IMG/VR virus record: IMGVR_UViG_3300023443_000190
Coordinates: 1-64,000 of that record
DNA length: 64,000 nt
From: a virus
Direction: 5' to 3' (one strand)
Below are positions 14,408-23,279 of this stretch, in pieces. Both the position numbers and the translations under genes were made by a program. Under the pieces are notes generated by a model. It did not search any database. It was not told where the DNA came from and saw nothing but the letters and a program-made list of their open reading frames with translations. The stretch's first letter is position 1. The number at the start of each line of letters is the position of its first letter.

Positions 14408-16975
14408 TTATTGTCTCACAATCACGCTAAGGACTTGAGCATCGCCTATCATGGTGTCTCCACCGTCCGCCGTTACTCTTTCCAGTCTCAAGCGATGGCT
14501 ATCACCAGCCACAATTGCATCAGCCTCAGCTTGCGTCAGCGTAATTGTCGTTCTAGTGACTACACCAGACGTTCCATTTGCAGTACCTGTTGCCGTCTTC
14601 TGGGCAGCAAACCCATCAGAGTCGATGTCCTGCCCTCCCGGTATAACTCTTTCAAACTCAACACCCCAAGTCACACCTCCCGTTATCGCTGTGGCTGCAA
14701 TCCAATCAATATCAACTAAGATATTTCCTCCTGAGTAATCCCGAGACATGACATTATGGAAAACAACATTCTCTTCCAATATATCATCGAAGGCAAGGAT
14801 TGGGTGGGCATTTCGAGAGTTAGCTACCGCTGGAGCTGCCGCCGGGAAAGTCGCGTCATTCGCATCAAACTCATCAAGATGGCTTGTAGTTTGATCTGTT
14901 TGGAATCCAAGATACACGTTGCCAGAACTAACGGTGTTAATGCCTTCGATTGTTTCTTTAACAGCAATGTTAATCGCTAGTGTTCTCAAACCATTATATA
15001 AAACTTCAGGAACAGCAGGATTTTCATTTTGTAATGAAATGGAGCCAAGTAGGTTACTTGCCACCAGTCTTAACACCGATCCAATAGGTCTGGGATTACC
15101 ATCAGGTAAGATAATTGTATAGTCTCTCTTCCCTTCTGGGATATTTATCTGGGCTACATCTCCTGCCATCGTAGCAGCAGTCAACGTTTTTGTAGCTGCT
15201 TCTTCATAGATTGTCACACCGAAGTTATCATGAGATACCACACGATTAGCACCGGAAGTAGAACCACTACTAACTTGAACGTTAGTACCCAAGCCGCCAC
15301 TATTAACAAGAAATGTCGGAACGAAGGTCGTAAGTATTCCGTTAACATAAAGCTCAGCAGCACCCAGTCCTGCCGGTATTACACACTCCCACAAAAACCA
15401 TTCATCGAAAGCGATTAAAGGATTGCCGCTTGTGCCATCCATTGTCACACTATTTCCAGGATTATTGTCAGCCTCTATAATTCGAAGGTTGCCCGCATTA
15501 TTATCGAACAGCACCCCGTAGCGTCGGTTTCCTGTTGCTAATGGGTTTTCCGCTGCGTTAGCTTGTAAGCCAGAGAAGAACCCATTGCTGCCCTGAGCCG
15601 TGTTCAATCGTTCGGCGCCGCCATAAGATGCGCCGAACGCGTTAATGTCTATCCACTTCTGTGCAGTAAGAGCTATACTCGATGTCGTTGCTCCGTTCGT
15701 AACATTATCGCCATGCCTTACAACCTGCTTTACTTCTCCAAAAACAGTTTCAGTGACCAAAACAATAATAGCAGAACCTGTAGCTGTATCCGTCCAACCT
15801 TGTGCGGCAGGCAATCCCAACTCACCGAAAAACCGAACATTGGTCGAAGCAAAAGTCTCTTGTACTAGAACCTGCCCAATGTCTTCAGTTAAGAGAGTCT
15901 TAAATACTGCCCCAGTAAAGACTTTCTTTTTATTGATGGTCGTATCATAGCTTTCTAGGCCGATTGCAGGAGAGGCAATAGCATCTATCTGAATCGTAGT
16001 CATTCGTGGAGGCAAGAATCCTTTAGTGGTACTAAATACATCAAGTTTGGCACTGGCATCAGGAATTGCTCCAATCCCCACACTATTGCCACCGTCTATT
16101 AAAACCACATCTGTACCCAAATCAGTCCATCCAACATCTCCCCAAGTAGCTAATCCGCCTGCATCAGATCGGAGATATTTACTATTCCCAGGATTTCCTC
16201 CTGTTATCTTTATCTGGCCCGTAATCGTAACATCCTTCGCAAAAGTAGCTAATTCACTTCCTATTCCTCCCGACAAAGTTAGATTGGTTGTTTCCTGATC
16301 GCTGGTGAGTCTTAAGTTAGCACCTATTTTTGATGATCCTATAGCAAAATCATTAACTGAATCACTCCATGCCAGAAACGCTCCAAAAGGGTCTGAAGGT
16401 GAGCCAAAAATAATCCTTCCAGAGTTTGTAGCAGGAGTTAGTATCGAAATACCATTGTTTTTCGAATCCTCTACAACAAGACCGTTTGCCACAGAACTTG
16501 CACTTACTGCTCCTGAACTAGCCACATGTATATGGAATTTACCATCTGGAATAGGAGTACCAACACCCACACTGTCAGAACCTGTAGCTAACCTAACAAC
16601 AGTGCCGTCGTCTACCCATCCTCCGCCAACATCAATCGGGGGATCAAATACCCATGAGTCAGAGCCAAGATCCCATAGAATTGTTTTGTCTGTCGTTCCC
16701 TTCAGTCTGATTCCTCCACCATCGGCTAGAGCATCGGTAGGAGAAGGAGTTGCAGCAAGCTCAATGTTTTTATCATCTATAGTTAGCGTCGTAGAATTAA
16801 CTGTCGTAATCGGCCCATCGACCGTCAAGCTACCACCGACATTCAAGTCACCCCCGCAATGTATATCTTTCCATTCATTGTTAATTCTACCAATATCAAA
16901 TGTATTGGGAATTGATGGAATTATATCTCCAGTAATTGCGTCAAGCCTTACTCTACCAGCGGTTGCAGAAGGCAT
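14408..16975 (-). CDS. Long tail-fibre protein
   Basis: This 855-residue protein is beta-rich. Residues 1-300 hold repeats found in phage fibres (WKDIHCGGDLNVGGSLTVDG, VGVGTPIPDGKFHI, NLTLSGG), and later regions look like jelly-roll or beta-sandwich domains. There is no C-terminal S74 peptidase signature. ATG 16975 is preferred because GGGAGTTTGAT precedes it and the upstream gene ends immediately before. It should mediate host recognition. Confidence 0.75.
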   Translation of the reverse strand: MPSATAGRVRLDAITGDIIPSIPNTFDIGRINNEWKDIHCGGDLNVGGSLTVDGPITTVNSTTLTIDDKNIELAATPSPTDALADGGGIRLKGTTDKTILWDLGSDSWVFDPPIDVGGGWVDDGTVVRLATGSDSVGVGTPIPDGKFHIHVASSGAVSASSVANGLVVEDSKNNGISILTPATNSGRIIFGSPSDPFGAFLAWSDSVNDFAIGSSKIGANLRLTSDQETTNLTLSGGIGSELATFAKDVTITGQIKITGGNPGNSKYLRSDAGGLATWGDVGWTDLGTDVVLIDGGNSVGIGAIPDASAKLDVFSTTKGFLPPRMTTIQIDAIASPAIGLESYDTTINKKKVFTGAVFKTLLTEDIGQVLVQETFASTNVRFFGELGLPAAQGWTDTATGSAIIVLVTETVFGEVKQVVRHGDNVTNGATTSSIALTAQKWIDINAFGASYGGAERLNTAQGSNGFFSGLQANAAENPLATGNRRYGVLFDNNAGNLRIIEADNNPGNSVTMDGTSGNPLIAFDEWFLWECVIPAGLGAAELYVNGILTTFVPTFLVNSGGLGTNVQVSSGSTSGANRVVSHDNFGVTIYEEAATKTLTAATMAGDVAQINIPEGKRDYTIILPDGNPRPIGSVLRLVASNLLGSISLQNENPAVPEVLYNGLRTLAINIAVKETIEGINTVSSGNVYLGFQTDQTTSHLDEFDANDATFPAAAPAVANSRNAHPILAFDDILEENVVFHNVMSRDYSGGNILVDIDWIAATAITGGVTWGVEFERVIPGGQDIDSDGFAAQKTATGTANGTSGVVTRTTITLTQAEADAIVAGDSHRLRLERVTADGGDTMIGDAQVLSVIVRQ

Positions 16976-16976
16976 A

Positions 16977-17282
16977 TCAAACTCCCGTCCAAAAGACTTT
17001 TTGACCTGCTTCACTGGCAATTACAAATACATTGCTTGGATCTTGGACTTCAACGACAACGGAACCTCCAGCGGCCAATTCAAAACCATCGGTCGCATCC
17101 GCCGAGTCAGCAGTAACGCTGGATGATGTTCCAACATAGATTGTACCGGAATTTCCATTAGCAGCTTTTATCAAGACTCCACGCCTGAAACGGCCGCGTG
17201 TTGTTGTAAGCTGAACAGCAGTCGTTCCGATTCCGCTTTTTCGTCCGTGTAAGAATCCACCTTTTGTCGCGATCCTTGCCAT
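16977..17282 (-). CDS. Small beta-rich virion protein
   Basis: This 101-residue protein starts MARIATKGGFLHGRKSG and continues as alternating short strands (VQLTTTRGRF, GSVVVEVQD). It resembles small fibre-associated or decoration proteins. The ATG at 17282 follows the upstream stop by one base. Confidence 0.6.
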   Translation of the reverse strand: MARIATKGGFLHGRKSGIGTTAVQLTTTRGRFRRGVLIKAANGNSGTIYVGTSSSVTADSADATDGFELAAGGSVVVEVQDPSNVFVIASEAGQKVFWTGV

Positions 17283-17283
17283 G

Positions 17284-18495
17284 TCATACTCCAACTCCCA
17301 AGAGTGCTAACGAGCCTTTCGGCAATGCCGCTGCCACCGCATCAACAGTAAAAGTCGGCGACCCCACAACATCGACCGCACTTGTTACCAATGCTGCGGC
17401 TGGAACCGTCACAGTGATTGTCTCTTGGGCGGTAATATCGTATGTTGCGGCGGCTGTCAATGTTATTGTCACGACCGTATCGCTGGTGCGTACGACTGCC
17501 CCGACAACCTCTTTGTCTCGCACTTCAGCATTCCATCCAGTCCCTTCAGACTGTGCAGAATCTAATCCGTCGATGATGGCTTGGCGTTGTGCATCAAACG
17601 GCGCTCCTGCCGCTACCCAATTGTCACCAGTAAGCGTGATAATTGTAGTTTTACTGCCTGCAACCACGTCGGCTTCGTCAATTGTGGCTGTTGCCGTGCC
17701 GGTGATTGCCGCTGAGATTTGTGTCGTAACGAACGGTCTACGCCGCCTTAGCGTGAAGATTCCGCCGCGACCGAGGGTGTGTAACTGTTTGATTTCACTG
17801 GAACCCAAAGCACGTTGGTAAACGGTCGTGTTGATAAAATCCACTACCGATTCACCACGCCCAGCCACTCCTCCAAATCTCCAATCCGAAGCATCAGATG
17901 GAAAATATGGCCCAGCAAATGCGGTTGGCCCAACCACTAAAACACCATCATTATATATCCGCATGTTTACGTTGTCAGCAGTGAAAACAGTATGGTGTAA
18001 CGCATTATCAACAACGTTTCCTTCCGCAAGAGCTAAGGTGCCACTGGTGGTGTCTGCACTGTTCCTAAGAAAAAATTCAAGGTCTCCGCCAGAAAACCTA
18101 CATAAAAGTTGCAATGTTCCAGACCAACTCCCAAAGAAATCATCACGGGTCAGTCCCGTCGGTATGATCCACCAGAACGCTACCGAGAATCCCTTTAGAG
18201 CCGAACCGACTATGGGGCGGCTGACGTCGATAACTGTTGACGGTCCGACCGCATCGTCGCTTTCTCTGGAAGTGCGAACCGCATAACCGATACCCGTCTT
18301 CCGCCAGTGTGTGTTCGACCCGAAGGTGCCGTGGTTCTTACTTGCGCCGACATCTCGCATTGTGGTACCAGTCGGACCTAGTGTTGGACCCCAAGCGCCA
18401 ACCAACCTCTTCCACAAATACGGATGAGAAGAGTCACTCGCATTTGGGGCGTAGCCGGTCTTCCAAGTCGGTTTTCGCGTTTGAGCCAAGAGCAT
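17284..18495 (-). CDS. LamG-domain adhesin with Ig-like end
   Basis: This 403-residue protein has a LamG-like domain at residues 30-230 (GFSVAFWWIIPTG, VNMRIYNDGVLV), then an arginine stretch (LRRRRPF), then a ~140-residue Thr/Val-rich domain of immunoglobulin-like character (TITVTVPAAALVT). It is a likely second receptor-binding or decoration fibre. Its LamG part has the same layout as the domain at 13741. Confidence 0.75.
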   Translation of the reverse strand: MLLAQTRKPTWKTGYAPNASDSSHPYLWKRLVGAWGPTLGPTGTTMRDVGASKNHGTFGSNTHWRKTGIGYAVRTSRESDDAVGPSTVIDVSRPIVGSALKGFSVAFWWIIPTGLTRDDFFGSWSGTLQLLCRFSGGDLEFFLRNSADTTSGTLALAEGNVVDNALHHTVFTADNVNMRIYNDGVLVVGPTAFAGPYFPSDASDWRFGGVAGRGESVVDFINTTVYQRALGSSEIKQLHTLGRGGIFTLRRRRPFVTTQISAAITGTATATIDEADVVAGSKTTIITLTGDNWVAAGAPFDAQRQAIIDGLDSAQSEGTGWNAEVRDKEVVGAVVRTSDTVVTITLTAAATYDITAQETITVTVPAAALVTSAVDVVGSPTFTVDAVAAALPKGSLALLGVGV

Positions 18496-18498
18496 TAT

Positions 18499-18957
18499 TT
18501 ATACTTCCAAGACATCGGATCTCATAACTTCATCGTCCAATCCGTTTGGTTCCCAGGTCAACGAGCCAACAAAAAACAGTTCGTTAGCTTCAGCACTGGC
18601 ATATCCACTGGCATCAGTCTGCAACTCTCCGGTCGCATCGCCCTGTGCCAAATAGACATCGAACGTACCGTCGGCAAGGGTTCCTTCGTCGTGGGTTACT
18701 TCTAATTGCACCAATAATCCCAAAAACAAAGTGCTTGAATTGTCAATCTCATCTGCAAGTTGTTCCGACCCGTCTGTAAGGGTGTTTGTTGCAACGAAGT
18801 TTACGTCGTCGTCGGTTAATTGCGTGTAGGTAATCTTGCCTGTAGTGGTATCTACAATCCACCCTGTCACCTTCAGGTTTAATCTTCCGTTCGAGTCAAA
18901 AGTCAGCGTTTGACCCGAGTTGTTGACTACAATCAATTTGGAGAATTTAGAAAGCAT
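18499..18957 (-). CDS. Beta-rich virion protein
   Basis: This 152-residue acidic protein starts with strands (KLIVVNNSGQTLTF) and has a later FDVYLAQGDATGEL segment. It is probably part of the fibre assembly. AAGGGCG precedes the ATG. No specific family is recognised. Confidence 0.6.
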   Translation of the reverse strand: MLSKFSKLIVVNNSGQTLTFDSNGRLNLKVTGWIVDTTTGKITYTQLTDDDVNFVATNTLTDGSEQLADEIDNSSTLFLGLLVQLEVTHDEGTLADGTFDVYLAQGDATGELQTDASGYASAEANELFFVGSLTWEPNGLDDEVMRSDVLEV

Positions 18958-18959
18958 GA

Positions 18960-19358
18960 TTACGCCCTTGCCTGTTCGACATAGCCAACTTTAACATTTC
19001 CAAGTCCAAGCTCAACACCCCGACTTACGGTCTTTGTTTTGAGAGCAAGAAGATTTGCACGAGTCGTTGTGCCTCCTACCCATATTTCAGCGATCTGAGC
19101 TATGATATTGGCGTTGTTGGGATCAACTGAATCCGACAAAATAGCCAACCACCCTCGTTGTTTTACAGCAGACAGTACCACAAACTCAGTCCCTACGACT
19201 GCGGATTGCATTTCGCCTGGACTAATCGAAGTCCTGTTTAATGCGCGGTCTATTGTGTTGTTGAGGCTATTGGCAGCAGCCTCATCGCTCATTGAAGCAT
19301 AGCCACGAACCAAAGGGTCGTCTGTCAGCTCCGTCTTGAGCTTTGCAATATCCATCAT
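18960..19358 (-). CDS. Conserved phage structural-region protein
   Basis: This 132-residue protein starts MMDIAKLKTELTDDPL and contains GYASMSDEAAANSLN, typical of a small protein family often seen next to phage tail genes. It also has an RGWLAIL segment. GGAGAAAA precedes the ATG. The role is unknown; it is the first gene of the fibre group in transcription order. Confidence 0.65.
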   Translation of the reverse strand: MMDIAKLKTELTDDPLVRGYASMSDEAAANSLNNTIDRALNRTSISPGEMQSAVVGTEFVVLSAVKQRGWLAILSDSVDPNNANIIAQIAEIWVGGTTTRANLLALKTKTVSRGVELGLGNVKVGYVEQARA

Positions 19359-19411
19359 TTTTCTCCATGAAACCGCTCAGATAATCTAACATTCAGCCCA
19401 TGACGTCAAGT

Positions 19412-19720
19412 CTATTTTCCAAACGCGGCGGCGGCTTCGGCTAATGTCTGTTTCGGCTCAGGATAAACGCAGGGCGAATCTTTGAGATGGGAATCTGGGC
19501 AAAGAATCCTAATGCCCGTGAACGTGAAGCCGCTGTCTTTTTTCACGACCTCATAATCCCATTCGGGAATCTCCCCGCACTCAGGACACCGCGGCACGAC
19601 AAACGCTGTCGATTCGATGAAGGACGTGAGCCGGTCGAAGATGTCGTGTTTCTCTGGGATTACATATTCATGCACCTCTAGTTCGCGAATCATCTTGAGT
19701 ATCTCTTGCAGTTCATCCAT
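19412..19720 (-). CDS. Small zinc-binding protein
   Basis: This 102-residue protein has CPECGE near residue 45 and two more cysteines at about 74 and 83, enough for one zinc site. The C-terminus is alanine-rich. It begins the accessory-gene block. The function is unknown. Confidence 0.6.
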   Translation of the reverse strand: MDELQEILKMIRELEVHEYVIPEKHDIFDRLTSFIESTAFVVPRCPECGEIPEWDYEVVKKDSGFTFTGIRILCPDSHLKDSPCVYPEPKQTLAEAAAAFGK

Positions 19721-19748
19721 CTGTTTTGCCTTTCTCGTTTGGATTCTG

Positions 19749-20021
19749 TCATATCGATTTCAACTCCCTAATTAGAATCGTAAAGTCATCGATTTCCTCG
19801 TCCTTGGCTGCTACCACCGATACCCTCAAATTGCCGACAAGGAACTCAACAGCCTCTTCGGTGTTTACTTTGATGTGTCCAAGTTCCAATTCGTCCGTTG
19901 CGGCTGCGATGGATGCTCGTAGTGTCTTGCTCTCTTCATACAGTTCAGCGATTTCCTTTCCGATGGACTTGAACCGCTGGACGTTTTGTGCGAGTTCCTC
20001 ATGTTCCTTTTTTTGTGTCAT
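19749..20021 (-). CDS. Coiled-coil protein
   Basis: This 90-residue protein is dominated by heptad-like helices (KSIGKEIAELYEESKTLR) and is acidic. No family is recognised. It lies between two small accessory genes. Confidence 0.6.
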   Translation of the reverse strand: MTQKKEHEELAQNVQRFKSIGKEIAELYEESKTLRASIAAATDELELGHIKVNTEEAVEFLVGNLRVSVVAAKDEEIDDFTILIRELKSI

Positions 20022-20056
20022 CTAAACCACCTCAAATCCAAGTGCCTCGAAATCGG

Positions 20057-20317
20057 TTACTCATCTTTTTCCATGTAAAATTCCAAAGCAAACCTTTCGG
20101 CAACTTCGCGTGTTGACGTTTCACACCATCCCCAGTTATCAGCACCATCGTCATCATCGGGTTCACGCCAACCTCTTGCTGACCATTGCCACGACGCCGA
20201 CGACCCGCAGTTTTGTACCACGATGAGTTCAATGTCTGGGCCGTGCCATATCGAGAAGAATTCTGAACGCACCCATTGTGATTCCGGCATCTTCCAGCCT
20301 GGTTTAACTGTCGCCAT
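20057..20317 (-). CDS. Hypothetical phage protein
   Basis: This 86-residue protein is tryptophan-rich with an acidic DDDDG segment near its centre. Its ATG lies within the end of the upstream gene (14-base overlap). An alternative frame from 20343 to 20032 is rejected as low-quality. The function is unknown. Confidence 0.5.
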   Translation of the reverse strand: MATVKPGWKMPESQWVRSEFFSIWHGPDIELIVVQNCGSSASWQWSARGWREPDDDDGADNWGWCETSTREVAERFALEFYMEKDE

Positions 20318-20615
20318 CGTCGTTCTCCTGAGTCATTCGCCACAGCGAGATCAACGCATCGCCCAACGGTGAGAAGTTATCATGCAGATAAACTTCGCAC
20401 TTCCGTTCAGCGTCATACTGTGTTGGACTGTCATTCGAGAGTATAACTACCCCCGTGTCTTCCCCTTCCGTGCAAACAATTTGTTTGATTTTACGAGCTA
20501 TGCTGACTAGCTTAGATTCCATATCCAGTTCCCGTTTCGTTTTTGCGCGGGTGAACTGCGAGAGTTCCAAGAATAGCCGGTCAATGGTCATGGTTTCGCG
20601 TTTTGGTTCATTCAT
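20304..20615 (-). CDS. Hypothetical phage protein
   Basis: This 103-residue protein has a helical N-terminal half (ELDMESKLVSIARKIKQ). The ATG at 20615 has GAGGAGAG eight bases upstream and overlaps the stop of the small gene before it. A longer version starting at 20657 lacks a ribosome site. No family is assigned. Confidence 0.6.
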   Translation of the reverse strand: MNEPKRETMTIDRLFLELSQFTRAKTKRELDMESKLVSIARKIKQIVCTEGEDTGVVILSNDSPTQYDAERKCEVYLHDNFSPLGDALISLWRMTQENDDGDS

Positions 20616-20787
20616 CGTCGCTCTCCTCGGCTGGTCGCCATTCTTTAACGTACTCAACGCCCATAGATTGCCTTTGAATTGCCGCTAGAACACCGATGCG
20701 TGGATTTGAACATTCCCTCAGAAATGCTCTCCACTCCGTGTCATCCGGCAATCGCTCGCTGGTTTTTATCCATTGGTTTTCTGGCAT
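20608..20787 (-). CDS. Small DUF551-like protein
   Basis: This 59-residue protein contains WIKTSERLPDD near its start and VKEWRPAEE near its end, the two ends of the short DUF551-type phage family. It overlaps the next gene by eight bases (ATGAATGA). A related C-terminal domain is found in the protein at 21021. The function is unknown. Confidence 0.5.
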   Translation of the reverse strand: MPENQWIKTSERLPDDTEWRAFLRECSNPRIGVLAAIQRQSMGVEYVKEWRPAEESDDE

Positions 20788-20838
20788 GATTCAACTCCCT
20801 TCGGAAACTGCCTGACGTTCAACTCTATCTTCGAGTTC

Positions 20839-21021
20839 TTACCCATCGTCAGCCTCACTTTCAATCCTTTTTCGTTCTTTCCTAACTGCTGCCAAAATGT
20901 CATTCCCAAATTCTTCCAGCTCTGTAAGAGTCATGCCGCCTTCTTTTTTGTCATAGCCGTAAAGCCCCTCACAAATTCGGTAAACGCCAAAAGATTCTGA
21001 ACTCATAACTAAATAATCCAT
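20839..21021 (-). CDS. Small hypothetical protein
   Basis: This 60-residue protein starts at an ATG that overlaps the preceding TAA and follows GAGGTGGAG. It is mixed alpha/beta with a helical, charged end (LTELEEFGNDILAAVRKER). No family is assigned. Confidence 0.55.
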   Translation of the reverse strand: MDYLVMSSESFGVYRICEGLYGYDKKEGGMTLTELEEFGNDILAAVRKERKRIESEADDG

Positions 21022-21449
21022 TACTCCACCTCGCTTTCTGGAACCGGCATCCACCATGAAACACATCGAACCATCAACCAACACTTAAGTTCGTTTTCCG
21101 GCAAATGAATCGGCGTGTCTTTTGACAAACTAAGGTTCCACGGCACACCATCCTTGTCGCCTTTCATTAAAATCTCTTTTACGTCAGGCAACCGATCCTT
21201 GACCCGAACCCATGGCGACTGCTCTGCCTGTTGTTCTTCGAGCCAGTCGGCGAGTTTGCGAAATTGAGTTGCTTCGCGTGAAAAACAACCTCCATCTTCG
21301 GGGTCATCCGCTGCAATTTCTCTCAACTCATCCGGCGTCATCGGGCATTTGCTATACATCAACTTCAGTTTCTCCTTCCATTTGAGAAGCCTTTTGTTAT
21401 GTTCTCTCAGTTCGGTCCTGGCTTCTTCGGGGGTCGGGCATTTGCTCAT
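21021..21449 (-). CDS. DUF551-like phage protein
   Basis: This 142-residue protein has an N-terminal helical region and a C-terminal DUF551-like stretch: WVRVKDRLPDVKEIL, then a CVSWWMPVPES end. DUF551 occurs in many phage genomes without known role. The TAATG junction couples it to the next gene. Confidence 0.65.
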   Translation of the reverse strand: MSKCPTPEEARTELREHNKRLLKWKEKLKLMYSKCPMTPDELREIAADDPEDGGCFSREATQFRKLADWLEEQQAEQSPWVRVKDRLPDVKEILMKGDKDGVPWNLSLSKDTPIHLPENELKCWLMVRCVSWWMPVPESEVE

Positions 21450-22018
21450 TTAATCAATCTCCGTTTTCGTATATGGTACACCCACACCCTCTCAATCCCT
21501 GCCCTCTGAGCCGCGATGATACAACGGTAGACAAACCTCATGTCGTCGTCGGATTTGAGCAGTAAAAGTATCCCAGCTTTTTTGTGCGTGATGGCAGCAT
21601 AGTAACTCGCTTGCCCAACTGCTTCAGCCCACTTCTTAGACCAGTCCACCTCAATGGCATAATCAGCCGTCAGCATGTCAACACGAGTTTTGTCAAACAA
21701 GACGTACTCGACTCTCGTGACCGGAACGCCATCGCCAAAATTCGCGAACTGCGGAACCGTTGCAACGATGTGAGCAGTCCACTGGGCTTCGGTTTGTTGA
21801 GTTAACCCAGCCGAAGGACTGGTTCTTGTCTCAATCTCAACTGGCTTGTACAGAAGGCTTAAATACTTTTTCTTGTATTCATCGGATTGTTCGATCCAAT
21901 AAAGTTTTTCTTTCTCAAGTCCTACATAATCTTGGATCGGCCTGCCATCGTGATCTCGTTCGATTTTCTCGCCACACCCAACCATCAGAAACAGACTTAG
22001 AATTGCCAAGGTTTTCAT
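21446..22018 (-). CDS. Lipoprotein with PD-(D/E)XK-like domain
   Basis: This 190-residue protein starts with a lipobox signal (LFLMVGCGEK, Cys at residue 15). Its C-terminal half has RVDMLTADYAIEVDW, KWAEAVGQASYYA and KKAGILLLL, a pattern matching restriction-like nuclease folds and a family of secreted proteins in diverse bacteria. Together they imply an exported, membrane-anchored nuclease-like protein. GGGGAGCGAG precedes the ATG. Catalytic function is inferred only from motif layout. Confidence 0.6.
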   Translation of the reverse strand: MKTLAILSLFLMVGCGEKIERDHDGRPIQDYVGLEKEKLYWIEQSDEYKKKYLSLLYKPVEIETRTSPSAGLTQQTEAQWTAHIVATVPQFANFGDGVPVTRVEYVLFDKTRVDMLTADYAIEVDWSKKWAEAVGQASYYAAITHKKAGILLLLKSDDDMRFVYRCIIAAQRAGIERVWVYHIRKRRLIK

Positions 22019-22320
22019 TTCATCTCGCTCCCCAAGTTATCGTTTCAATTTCAAGGTTCGTGTTATGGTTAGTTATTAGACTGTCGTTTTTTTCAACATG
22101 GGATCGAACAAAAGGTTTTCAAGGGCTTCTACTTTTGTTTCGCCCATCTCATAAAACTCTCCGCAGACAGCTTCCCAATAGACAAAATCCCCGCTTTTGC
22201 TTTGCAGAAACATAATTTCCAATTTCTCTAAACTTTCAATGTCTGATGTTTTTAATCCAGCCATCATCTCGCTCCCCAGGTTATCGTTTCAAAACTTCAA
22301 GTTTGTGTGGTTGGTTAGTT
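22019..22320 (-). repeat. Duplicated gene leader (two ~57-nt copies)
   Basis: The sequences 22019-22075 and 22264-22320 are clearly related: CATCTCGCTCCCCA, GTTATCGTTTCA, then a TTTCAAG-like box and GGTTAGTT. Each lies just before a minus-strand gene (22018 and 22267) and contains its Shine-Dalgarno site GGGGAGCGAG. It is a repeated leader, analogous to the left-arm elements though unrelated in sequence. The entry spans both copies with one gene between. Confidence 0.6.
22076..22267 (-). CDS. Small hypothetical protein
   Basis: This 63-residue protein starts MMAGLKTSDIESLEKLE and ends with the common small-phage form (GETKVEALENLLFDP) of HicB-like antitoxin-style strands and helix. The resemblance to HicB is weak. 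GGGGAGCGAG precedes the ATG. Function unknown. Confidence 0.5.
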   Translation of the reverse strand: MMAGLKTSDIESLEKLEIMFLQSKSGDFVYWEAVCGEFYEMGETKVEALENLLFDPMLKKTTV

Positions 22321-22327
22321 GGCGTTA

Positions 22328-22546
22328 TCACAAGTCTTCTTCACGCCATTTCTTTTCTATCGCCAGCTTTCTTTTCCTTAGTATTACAGACAATTTCACG
22401 TCCTTCTCGCCCGAGCATTCGTGACAGAATCGACTTCGACGATAATTGATGGCATAATTTCCACAATTGATGGCATAATTTCCACAACCATGCTCTGCAC
22501 ATGCTTGATCCATGAGTTGTTCTTCAGAACAGTCGTCCCTCAACAT
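22328..22546 (-). CDS. Small zinc-type protein with in-frame duplication
   Basis: This 72-residue protein has cysteines at CAEHGC and a later CHEC pair, and a direct seven-residue duplication (CGNYAIN twice). The duplication comes from a 21-bp tandem repeat at 22444-22485. GGAGGAACG precedes the ATG. It probably binds zinc; function is unknown. Confidence 0.55.
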   Translation of the reverse strand: MLRDDCSEEQLMDQACAEHGCGNYAINCGNYAINYRRSRFCHECSGEKDVKLSVILRKRKLAIEKKWREEDL

Positions 22547-22580
22547 TATTTTCGTTCCTCCAAATAAATAAATGTCCCAG

Positions 22581-23279
22581 TTACTTCAAAACTTCAATCC
22601 CCTCCGTGAACACCCATGGGTTCTCCGTCCACTTGAACTCGGGTATTTTGTTGTCGGCATCCCATTGTCTTTCCCGTGCGTCTTGAGGTGACATTCGGAA
22701 AAACTCAACATCCCATTCCGGTAACCCATATCCCTTATATCCGCCGATTGTTTTTCCTCGCACAAATCCCTCAGCCAGAATGCTTTTCTCAGTAATCTCC
22801 TGCACCCGCTCAACTCGTTGGCTTGTGACGCGGAACGAGAAGCGGCTGAATTCTCTGGGCATTTGCGTTGAGGAAATCCATCGCCCGTTGCCAGATTTTT
22901 CATAGTATTTCACCCAGTCTGAAATGTTATCAACGTGATCTCTTCCTCCCGCTTTGTATTCAAGCCGCACTTGTGCGTTGTCTGGGTATACTCCAGTTGC
23001 TTTGAACGTCTCCCTCGCCCAGAATTCGGAGCCGACGTTTCCAAATGGTGATTTGAGATTTTGTTCTACGAATACTCCACCGTATTTGGTTCTATGATCC
23101 GCATTCCAGATAATCTCATTGTCATCGCTGTCTTTGAATGGCTTGTGATATTTGTGAATTTCAATCACTTCCCCATCAAAACGGAAATTCACAACCCTCC
23201 TCAACTTCGTCAACCTCCCCGCAAGCATCGCCCGAACTTCCCAGTCGCGAAGAATAAATGGTTTTTGTTTTGTTTTCAT
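22581..23279 (-). CDS. ASCH-like phage protein
   Basis: This 232-residue protein matches the common phage ASCH-like family: an RAMLAGRLTKLRRVV start, a WARETF core, RFSFRVTSQRVERVQ, and a final WTENPWVF. The ASCH fold is linked to RNA or nucleotide binding. It overlaps the upstream gene by ATGA. The exact function is unknown. Confidence 0.7.
   Translation of the reverse strand: MKTKQKPFILRDWEVRAMLAGRLTKLRRVVNFRFDGEVIEIHKYHKPFKDSDDNEIIWNADHRTKYGGVFVEQNLKSPFGNVGSEFWARETFKATGVYPDNAQVRLEYKAGGRDHVDNISDWVKYYEKSGNGRWISSTQMPREFSRFSFRVTSQRVERVQEITEKSILAEGFVRGKTIGGYKGYGLPEWDVEFFRMSPQDARERQWDADNKIPEFKWTENPWVFTEGIEVLK

Noticed and set aside
16305-17126. Long plus-strand frame antisense to the fibre gene
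   Set aside because: It mirrors the coding frame of the fibre gene and lacks a ribosome site.
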